Part shown: positions 53,161 through 64,000 of the stretch, in pieces | Layout of the letters: each line of letters begins with the position of its first letter | Numbering within the stretch: the first letter of the stretch is position 1 | NCBI RefSeq assembly: GCF_902168175.1 | Contig: NZ_CABHOU010000025.1 | Coordinates: 372,001-436,000, forward strand | Direction: 5' to 3' | Source of the DNA: an uncultured Chitinophaga sp. | GTDB taxonomy: Bacteria > Bacteroidota > Bacteroidia > Chitinophagales > Chitinophagaceae | Length of the DNA stretch: 64,000 bases | Notes under the pieces: generated by a model | The model's database searches: none | What the model saw: only the letters and a program-made list of their open reading frames with translations | Told to the model about the DNA's origin: nothing | Translations under genes and position numbers: made by a program

Positions 53161-53865
53161 TTAACGTTTTAACAGGCGGTTATTAACAATCTTTTCAAGT
53201 ACCGCTTCTTTCAGATATTTGCTCAGCGGCACCGCCTGAGTGCCTATAAAAAGCTGGTTCCCTTCTATGGATTTAATCTTGTCGACCGCCACCAGCCACG
53301 ATTTATGCGGTTGTATAAACAGGTCGGCCGGCAGTTGTTCCAACAAAGATTTAATGGTAAGATGCACGATATATTTTCGGGTGGTGGTGTAAATCATCAC
53401 ATAATTCTGCAAGGCCTCAATGTATAAAAGGTCTGTAAACAGTATTTTTTCCAGCCGGCCGTCGGTTTTTACAAAGATGTGATCTGCCGGGGCAGGCTGC
53501 TGTTGCTGCTGCCACAGGCGATGGGCCTTGTTGGCGGCCTTCAGGAATCGTTCGAACGAAATGGGTTTCAGCAGGTAATCTGTTACATCTAGGTCGAAGC
53601 CATCCAGTGCATACTGTTCGTAAGCGGTGGTAAAAATAACCATCGGCGGTTGGGCCAGCGTTTTAAGGAAAGCGATACCGCTTAGTTGAGGCATTTCTAT
53701 ATCCAGGAAAAGCAGGTCAGCCGGCTGACGTTGCAATATGGCGTTGAGTTGCAGTGCATCTTCACAAACGGCCGTCAATTCAAGAAATTCGGCTTTCTCT
53801 ACGTAACCTGCAAGGCCTTTACGGGCAAAGGGCTCATCGTCGGTAATAATACAGGTCATTTTCAT
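53161..53865 (-). CDS. LytTR-type response regulator
   Basis: 234 residues: a receiver domain (ITDDEPFARKGL, Asp55 in LFLDIEMPQLSG, Lys in LLKPISFERF) and a LytTR DNA-binding domain (IEALQNYVMIYTTTRKYIVHLTIKSL, IQPHKSWLVAVDKI). It overlaps the kinase gene by four bases, so the two are translationally coupled. Confidence 0.95.
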   Translation of the reverse strand: MKMTCIITDDEPFARKGLAGYVEKAEFLELTAVCEDALQLNAILQRQPADLLFLDIEMPQLSGIAFLKTLAQPPMVIFTTAYEQYALDGFDLDVTDYLLKPISFERFLKAANKAHRLWQQQQQPAPADHIFVKTDGRLEKILFTDLLYIEALQNYVMIYTTTRKYIVHLTIKSLLEQLPADLFIQPHKSWLVAVDKIKSIEGNQLFIGTQAVPLSKYLKEAVLEKIVNNRLLKR

Positions 53866-54905
53866 ATGCTAAGCGATAAGGTGAGTGTTACGGTAAAAAA
53901 GGTTTCCTCTTCTTCTATTTCCAGCAAATGTTTTTCCGGGTATAATAGTTCCAGGCGGCGGCGCAGGTTCTCGAGGCCTATCCCCTTCCCGCTTTGTAAG
54001 CTTAATGAGGGCGCGCTGCCTATGCTGTTACGCACACAAAAGATCATCAACGGCGCTGTCCAGCTGGCGCTGATACTCAGTTCATGTGCGCCTCCCACAT
54101 ATTTAAACGCGTTTTCTACCAGGGGGAGCAATAAAAGCGGGAACACCTGCTGCTGCTGTAAGGCTTCATCGATATATACTTCCAGTTTTAACCGTTCGCT
54201 ACGTAACTGTTGCAATGCCAGGTATCGTTGCAGATAATCCAGTTCCCGCTGCACCGGCACCTCCTGCTGGGGGTCGTACAACTGGTAACGAAGCAGGTCC
54301 GAAAACTGTTCTACGGTACGTTTGGCCCCTGCCACATCCTCATCCATCTGGAAGTAAATAGTATTAAGCGCATTAAACAGGAAATGGGGATGATACTGGG
54401 CCTTCAGGAATTTAAGTTCTGTCTGCAACTGGTCGTTCCGCAGTTTTTCCAGCTGCACCTGTTGCTGTACGTAGGATTGCAGGTAGTGGTTACCCCGGAT
54501 CACCGCAAAATAGAGCAGGTTAAACAGCATCGGGATGGTATTGATCATCACAATATCCTTTATTTGCAAACCATCGTCGGTGAATGCGGCCATCGGCGTA
54601 AGCAGCGCGTTCACGGTCACGAACAGCAAAAGGTACACTTTAAAAAAATCTTTCGCTATCTCCCACCGCGTAACCGGTAACACAGCGCGTTTTCGCATTG
54701 AACGCTCATACCGGTATAACAAGTTATCTGTTATAAATGCAGCCACCAGTGCTGTTGCAATTTCGATAGCTGTAATTTTCCAGGGACGTGTCCATATTCC
54801 AAAGGGAAGTATGCCGCTGGCAAACTGCACAACGGCATAAATCATTGCGGTTATCAAAAGTACCAGGCTATATCGCCGCAATCGTTTCATGTTCCGCGGT
54901 TTCAT
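53862..54905 (-). CDS. LytS-type sensor histidine kinase
   Basis: 347 residues. Four N-terminal helices form the membrane sensor; the kinase part has the phosphoacceptor His174 in YHPHFLFNALNTIYFQM, N-box LPLVENAFKYV and G-box KGIGLENLRRRLELLYPEK. It pairs with the downstream LytTR regulator. The 5' end overlaps the acyltransferase stop by 38 bases (or 23 if the second ATG is used). Confidence 0.93.
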   Translation of the reverse strand: MKPRNMKRLRRYSLVLLITAMIYAVVQFASGILPFGIWTRPWKITAIEIATALVAAFITDNLLYRYERSMRKRAVLPVTRWEIAKDFFKVYLLLFVTVNALLTPMAAFTDDGLQIKDIVMINTIPMLFNLLYFAVIRGNHYLQSYVQQQVQLEKLRNDQLQTELKFLKAQYHPHFLFNALNTIYFQMDEDVAGAKRTVEQFSDLLRYQLYDPQQEVPVQRELDYLQRYLALQQLRSERLKLEVYIDEALQQQQVFPLLLLPLVENAFKYVGGAHELSISASWTAPLMIFCVRNSIGSAPSLSLQSGKGIGLENLRRRLELLYPEKHLLEIEEEETFFTVTLTLSLSI

Positions 54906-56082
54906 TCAATTTACGATTTTTCTGCTGCTCCTTTTTATCCTCCTTCACCCCAAAAATAAAGCGCATCACTGCAAAAGGCCTTATAAACACATGGTATACC
55001 AGCACCGATAATACCAACGAAACAAAGCTGATAAAAAGGTATTTTTCAAGAATGCCGTCATTGGTGGCAATTACATAGTAACCTATAATAACAATAACGG
55101 TCTGGTGAAGGATATAAAAGGGATAAATACCGCGATTCGCATACTCCAGCGCGGGGTGCGGCCGGTTCAGGTAACGCTTGCCGTAACCAAGGGCAGTTAA
55201 CACCCAGCTCCAGCCGACGATGGGATATAACGCGTAATATAACCTGCTCACCGGATGATCCTGCCAGTCGTCGCCAAGTACGTCCCAGGGCTCGCGGCCA
55301 TTCCATCGTAAGTAATTAAGGACGATCAGGCTGATGAATGCCGCTGCCAGGAACAGCCGCCTGTTACGCTCAATACTGTCCCAAAGGCCGGGGGTAACAG
55401 CTACAATATATCCCACGATAAAAAAGGTGAACCAGTACGGCAGAAACGCGTAGTCGTGTAAAAGATCGTTGGTCTGAGGGTTGCCGGGCCTTAGCCAGGT
55501 GTACAACAATATGGTTGGCACTATTAACCATAATATATTGGCGCCCTTTGCGAACCATCGCAAACGCTGCGTTATACTGCCGGCACGCTTTAGCCACAGG
55601 AACAGGGGAAGGCCGGCCGCTGCATAAATAAACAGGTACAAAATGAACCACAGGTGATGCCAACTGGTATTGCCTTCGGGGTAAGGCCGGAATTCGAAAA
55701 TGCTCGGATAAAAATCGAAGTAGGATGGATAAGGCTGACCCTGTGAAAGCCGCTCTATGTATACCTGGGGCGGTACTATCAGTAGCATACCCGCCACCAG
55801 GGGAAGCAGCAAACGCAGGGCGCGTTCTTTCATAAACTGGCCGCCACTACGGCGTTTAAGGGCGTACCAAACACCTACGCCGGAAATGAAGAAAAGCAAC
55901 GGCATGCGAAACCGCGACAGCCAGAAATTGAACTCCAGGAACAGGTAACTTTGATCTTTGTTCTTGATATGCCAGTTTTCCTCCATGGCAAATATCATCG
56001 ATACATGATAAAAAAGTACCCCGATAATCGCGATAACACGTAACCAGTCTAAATCGTAACGGCGGGAGGTAGAAGTATACAT
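54868..56082 (-). CDS. Acyltransferase family 3 membrane protein
   Basis: 404 residues with about ten membrane helices. DLDWLRVIAIIGVLFYHVSMIF carries the family 3 His, and FWLSRFRMPLLFFISGVGVWYAL is the Arg-bearing second helix. Such enzymes put acyl groups on glycans or lipids from the inner membrane. It is first in a three-gene operon with the kinase and regulator, whose reading frames overlap, so its product could be linked to their signal. Confidence 0.9.
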   Translation of the reverse strand: MYTSTSRRYDLDWLRVIAIIGVLFYHVSMIFAMEENWHIKNKDQSYLFLEFNFWLSRFRMPLLFFISGVGVWYALKRRSGGQFMKERALRLLLPLVAGMLLIVPPQVYIERLSQGQPYPSYFDFYPSIFEFRPYPEGNTSWHHLWFILYLFIYAAAGLPLFLWLKRAGSITQRLRWFAKGANILWLIVPTILLYTWLRPGNPQTNDLLHDYAFLPYWFTFFIVGYIVAVTPGLWDSIERNRRLFLAAAFISLIVLNYLRWNGREPWDVLGDDWQDHPVSRLYYALYPIVGWSWVLTALGYGKRYLNRPHPALEYANRGIYPFYILHQTVIVIIGYYVIATNDGILEKYLFISFVSLVLSVLVYHVFIRPFAVMRFIFGVKEDKKEQQKNRKLNETAEHETIAAI

Positions 56083-56175
56083 GGCGCTTTTTTCACCAAA
56101 TGTACCTTCCCCTCCCGCCGTCCTAAATTTCTTTTGATCAATAGGCTCAGGCTGTTGACCATTAGACAGGAACGC

Positions 56176-57189
56176 CTATTTCCCTTTCACCTTTTCCAGC
56201 GCCAGTTCGGGTTCGTCTGTAGTCAGGAAATCTACGCCGGCGTCCAGCAGTTGTGTCATCTGTTCTGCCTTGTTCACGGTCCATACGTTGGTGGTAACCC
56301 CTTTACTACGGGCATCTTTCAGGATGCTCATGTCTTTGTTCACCACACCATAGTTATAATCAAAACCCCATATTTTATCGGCTTTCAGTTGAGCCGGGCT
56401 TTTTTCACCGTTCAGGTACTGCACTTTTGCGTAAGGGTCCAGTTCTACCACCCTTTTACAAATATCATAATCGAAGCTGATGTAGATGATCCAGCCCTGC
56501 GCCTGTTTCGCCCTTACCATCTCCACCGCTTTGGTAGCCAGTTCCTGCCCACGCTCCTTACTCACTTTGGATGGCTTTATTTCGAGTACCAGTTTGGTAC
56601 CGTTCTGTTTCATTCCTTCGTCCAGGTATTGCTCCAGGGTTGGAACCTTATCGCCATTGTCCAATGCAATAGCGGTAAGCTCGGCAGCATTAGTTTCTTC
56701 CACTTTTTTACCCCCAATTTCCGGATCGTGCGAAAGCACCATTTGCCCGTCGGCCGACATCCATATGTCGAACTCGCTACCGGCGCATCCCAGTTTGATC
56801 GCATCTTTTAAAGAAGAAAGAGAATTCTGACTGCCGGGCTGATTTTTCCAGGCACCACGGTGTGCCACCACTTTATTCTGATGAAATTCGTCTTTTACCA
56901 ATGTATACACCACCTTTTCTGTACCTGCGCTAACAGCCACCTCGAACTTAAAAGCGCCCGCTGGTAACGACTTTCCCTTTTTAAGGCGAAGTGTATTTTT
57001 TTCAATAGTAAAAAGACCGGACGTATCTGCACTGATCGTTGCCTTATTAGCACCGGTTACTTTACCGATAGCAGCGCCGGGTTTGCCAGCAGGTATAACG
57101 TAATTATCGAGTATCAGCTGGGCCTGTGTTTGCATCGCGAATGGCAGCAAAACCGTTGCCAGCAACAAACATTTCTTCCTGGAGATCAT
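56176..57189 (-). CDS. Glycerophosphodiester phosphodiesterase with extra N-domain
   Basis: 337 residues. A signal peptide ends in MQTQAQ. Residues 25-105 form a beta-rich domain (VIPAGKPGAAIGKVTG, like a cadherin-type module), and the GDPD barrel follows: VVAHRGAWKN, the SEFDIWMSADGQMVLSHDPEIGG metal site, LVLEIKPSK and the ending DFLTTDEPELAL. It hydrolyses glycerophosphodiesters in the periplasm. Monocistronic. Confidence 0.92.
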   Translation of the reverse strand: MISRKKCLLLATVLLPFAMQTQAQLILDNYVIPAGKPGAAIGKVTGANKATISADTSGLFTIEKNTLRLKKGKSLPAGAFKFEVAVSAGTEKVVYTLVKDEFHQNKVVAHRGAWKNQPGSQNSLSSLKDAIKLGCAGSEFDIWMSADGQMVLSHDPEIGGKKVEETNAAELTAIALDNGDKVPTLEQYLDEGMKQNGTKLVLEIKPSKVSKERGQELATKAVEMVRAKQAQGWIIYISFDYDICKRVVELDPYAKVQYLNGEKSPAQLKADKIWGFDYNYGVVNKDMSILKDARSKGVTTNVWTVNKAEQMTQLLDAGVDFLTTDEPELALEKVKGK

Positions 57190-57335
57190 GACGTGTTTTT
57201 TTTGAAAAATAGGTAATTGGGCAGATAGATGGAAATGTTTTACATGAAATCACTGTTATAAAAGTACAGCTGGTTCAAATCGCAGTTTGTATTGTCCGCG
57301 TTTGCCGATATATTTAATGTACCCAAACTATCGGT

Positions 57336-57866
57336 ATGACAAGTTATTTTATCATTCCCGGCCATGGTGACTCTGGCCCGCGCCACTGGCAAACCTATTT
57401 TGAACAATCGGGCGCCAACTTCCGGCGCATTAACCAGCTGGAGTGGGAATCACCGGATTGCCATACCTGGGTACAAACCATCGAGCAAACAGTTAGCATG
57501 TACGACATCAGCGAGATAGTGCTGGTGGGCCATAGCCTTGGCTGCATTGCTATCGCGCAATGGGCGCATCAGTTTCCCAGGCTTATTAAGGGTGCGTTCC
57601 TGGTGGCGCCGGCGGACGTAGAGGCGCCTGGCTTTTCGCTACCTGTAAGGAACTTCGGGCCCATCCCCTTAGAAAAATTGCCTTTTAAAAGCATAGTGGT
57701 AGCCAGCTCAAACGATCCATGGATGTCGCTCGAACGGTCGGAATACCTGGCTGGGCAGTGGGGTAGCGAATTCGAGAACCTTGGTGAAGCGGGTCATATT
57801 AACGCGGCCAGTGGGCATGGCAATTGGGATGAAGGGTTAAAATTGCTGAAAGAGAAACTGGGATAA
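57336..57866 (+). CDS. RBBP9/YdeN-type serine hydrolase
   Basis: 176 residues with the alpha/beta hydrolase fold. The nucleophile Ser is in LVGHSLGCIA, Asp in SSNDPWMS and His in GEAGHINAASGHG, and the opening YFIIPGHGDSGPRHWQ is typical of the DUF1234/YdeN group. The physiological substrate is unknown. It is cytoplasmic and convergent with rpoC. Confidence 0.92.
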   Translation: MTSYFIIPGHGDSGPRHWQTYFEQSGANFRRINQLEWESPDCHTWVQTIEQTVSMYDISEIVLVGHSLGCIAIAQWAHQFPRLIKGAFLVAPADVEAPGFSLPVRNFGPIPLEKLPFKSIVVASSNDPWMSLERSEYLAGQWGSEFENLGEAGHINAASGHGNWDEGLKLLKEKLG

Positions 57867-57911
57867 AGATTTATGCGGTGCAGGCAGATATTTAACTGCT
57901 GTTACAAAACA

Positions 57912-57940
57912 AAAAAGGGAAGCTTTCGCTTCCCTTTTTC
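57912..57940. terminator. Bidirectional terminator next to rpoC
   Basis: AAAAAGGGAAGC and GCTTCCCTTTTT pair perfectly around TTTC. It serves the hydrolase gene on + and rpoC on minus. Confidence 0.92.
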
Positions 57941-57977
57941 TTTTCTATCATTACTCGTGTGAGTGTAAAACTGATAA

Positions 57978-62273
<4,296 letters not shown>

Positions 62274-62367
62274 TGTATGTTATTTAAGAAAATTCAGGTT
62301 GCGAGATAGTTGATGAAGAGATATATACAGCCGGCGGAAATACTTCCGCCAGCTGTTATGATTTCAA

Positions 62368-64000
62368 CTATTCGAATTTCAGGTCAAGACCGAGGCCACG
62401 AAGCTCGTGGATCAATACGTTGAAGGATTCAGGTACGCCGGCTTTCGGAATGTTATCGCCTTTAACGATAGCTTCGTATGCTTTCGCACGTCCAACAATG
62501 TCATCAGACTTGATAGTGAGCAGTTCCTGAAGGATGTTAGCTGCACCGTATGCTTCCAGTGCCCACACTTCCATCTCACCAAAACGCTGACCACCGAATT
62601 GGGCTTTACCACCCAGCGGCTGTTGTGTAATGAGAGAGTAGGGTCCGATTGAACGGGCGTGCATTTTATCATCCACCATGTGGCTCAGTTTAAGCATGTA
62701 GATGATACCCACGGTAGCCTTCTGGTGGAAGCGCTCGCCGCTTTCACCGTCGCTCAGGTATGTATGGCCGAAGCTAGGCAGGCCTGCTTCTGTGATGTAG
62801 TCTGCAATTTCCTCTGTAGTAGCACCGTCGAAGATCGGGGTAGCGAATTTCACACCCAGTTTCTGGCCGGCCCAACCGAGTACAGTTTCGTAAATCTGAC
62901 CAAGGTTCATACGTGAAGGTACGCCCAGTGGGTTCAGTACGATATCTACCGGAGTACCATCTTCCAGGAACGGCATGTCCTCGTCACGCACAATTTTCGC
63001 AACAATACCCTTGTTACCGTGGCGGCCCGCCATCTTATCACCCACTTTCAGTTTACGTTTGCTGGCCAGGTAAACCTTCGCCAGTTTCAGTACACCTGCA
63101 GGTAATTCATCACCGATCGAAATGTTGAATTTCTCACGTTTGTAACGGCCCAGCTCTTCGTTATACTTGATATTGTAGTTGTGCAACAGGATGTTGATCT
63201 GCTCGTTGGTCTGATCGTCAGTGGTCCAGCCAAGCGGATTAACGTTCTGGAAGTCTACATTGGCCAGGTTCTTCTGAGAGAACTTAGAACCTTTGGAGAT
63301 GATTACTTCACCGTAAGTGTTGGTGATACCCTGTGAAGATCTGTCTTTCAACAGCGTCAACAGTTTGCTCATCAGCACTTCCATCAGGTCTTCTTCGTTC
63401 TTCTGGTGAACCTTTTCAAGTTTCTCCAGGGAAGCTTTTTCGCGTGTTTTAGAGTTTTTATCTTTCTTGGCACGAGAGAACAGTTTCTTGTCGATCACCA
63501 CACCTTCAGTTGATGGGGGGGCCTTCAGGGAAGCGTCTTTCGCATCGGAAGCTTTATCGCCGAAGATCGCTCTCAGCAGTTTTTCTTCCGGAGAAGGATC
63601 AGACTCACCACGCGGAGTGATTTTACCGATCAGGATATCACCTTCTTTAATGTGCGCACCAACACGGATGATACCGTTCTGGTCGAGGTCTTTGGTAGCC
63701 TCTTCGCTCACGTTCGGGATATCCGGGGTCAGTTCTTCTTCACCCAGTTTAGTATCGCGTACTTCCAGTTCATACTCGTCGATATGAATAGAGGTAAACC
63801 AATCTTCTTTAGCAACACGCTCAGAGATCACGATCGCATCCTCGAAGTTGTACCCTTTCCATGGCATGAACGCCACTTTCAGGTTACGGCCCAGGGCCAG
63901 CTCACCACCACGGGTAGCATAACCTTCGGTCAGGAAGTCGCCTTCTTCAAGACGCTGTCCTTTCTTCACTGCAGGACGGAGGTTGATACAGGTGCTCTGG
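62368..64000 (-). CDS. rpoB: RNA polymerase subunit beta, C-terminal part
   Basis: The frame runs open through the right edge, so the N-terminal part of the gene is missing. The visible 543 residues contain [21 protein letters not shown]-type core, [19 protein letters not shown] and the conserved ending with [24 protein letters not shown]. It is upstream of rpoC. Residues before 63969 (minus) continue in frame, so the in-frame GTG there is not the start. Confidence 0.98.
   Translation of the reverse strand, partial: QSTCINLRPAVKKGQRLEEGDFLTEGYATRGGELALGRNLKVAFMPWKGYNFEDAIVISERVAKEDWFTSIHIDEYELEVRDTKLGEEELTPDIPNVSEEATKDLDQNGIIRVGAHIKEGDILIGKITPRGESDPSPEEKLLRAIFGDKASDAKDASLKAPPSTEGVVIDKKLFSRAKKDKNSKTREKASLEKLEKVHQKNEEDLMEVLMSKLLTLLKDRSSQGITNTYGEVIISKGSKFSQKNLANVDFQNVNPLGWTTDDQTNEQINILLHNYNIKYNEELGRYKREKFNISIGDELPAGVLKLAKVYLASKRKLKVGDKMAGRHGNKGIVAKIVRDEDMPFLEDGTPVDIVLNPLGVPSRMNLGQIYETVLGWAGQKLGVKFATPIFDGATTEEIADYITEAGLPSFGHTYLSDGESGERFHQKATVGIIYMLKLSHMVDDKMHARSIGPYSLITQQPLGGKAQFGGQRFGEMEVWALEAYGAANILQELLTIKSDDIVGRAKAYEAIVKGDNIPKAGVPESFNVLIHELRGLGLDLKFE

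Overview
The window looks like a chromosomal stretch of a Bacteroidota member, most likely a Chitinophaga-like soil bacterium (Chitinophagaceae). The basis is a SusC/SusD pair in a pectin utilisation locus, a FecR with an STN-type TonB receptor, LytS/LytTR signalling, DUF4254, FecI-type sigma factors, starts without Shine-Dalgarno sequences, and an rpoB-rpoC pair. The genus is an inference from protein style, not from a database match.

Region 1 (1 to about 11.9 kb) is an accessory region that is visibly richer in A+T than the rest. It begins with the truncated start of a TonB-dependent receptor and a dead IS1182-type transposase. After that come two islets bounded by repeated modules, each made of a terminator hairpin, a GTTACC and a tRNA T-arm remnant. 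The array ends at an intact tRNA-Gln(CTG) at 11841-11911. The first islet (about 1.43-6.95 kb) holds a multi-pass membrane protein with a broken paralogue beside it, and a three-gene cassette of a four-helix membrane protein, an intracellular subtilase and a small I9-like protein. The second (about 6.98-11.74 kb) holds a HEPN-type protein, an HExxH protein with a Cys/His-rich tail, an unrecognised membrane-associated protein, and an NTPase fused to an Mrr-type nuclease. No integrase is visible. This is the best candidate in the window for undescribed biology, probably defence or conflict related.

Region 2 (12-25.4 kb) is chromosomal. One seven-gene + strand operon runs from an isochorismatase-fold hydrolase through an AlgE-like porin, a lone M17 N-domain protein, a YtcJ-like amidohydrolase, DoxX, Dps and DUF1275. 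It is followed by two AraC-family regulators, a secreted VOC protein, a single-domain response regulator, a DprE1-like flavoprotein, an orphan CdiI-like immunity protein and a conserved hypothetical.

Region 3 (25.8-39.2 kb) has a secreted nucleotide pyrophosphatase/phosphodiesterase, a toxin-antitoxin pair, and a pectin utilisation locus. The locus has SusC-SusD on the minus strand, divergent from a GH105 hydrolase, a PL22 oligogalacturonate lyase and a DUF4861 protein, with a GlxA-like AraC regulator nearby. SusCD import oligosaccharides, and GH105 and PL22 remove unsaturated uronates.

Region 4 (39.3-57.9 kb) has tRNA-Gln(TTG), a DUF4254-GT9 pair, an ECF sigma factor with an S41 lipoprotein peptidase, a FecR/STN-receptor/surface-lipoprotein series lacking an adjacent sigma factor, a gene-free stretch that may carry a structured RNA, an amino acid permease, an OmpH-like lipoprotein, an acyltransferase-LytS-LytTR overlapping operon, a glycerophosphodiesterase and an RBBP9-like hydrolase. 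The window ends in rpoC and the C-terminal part of rpoB.
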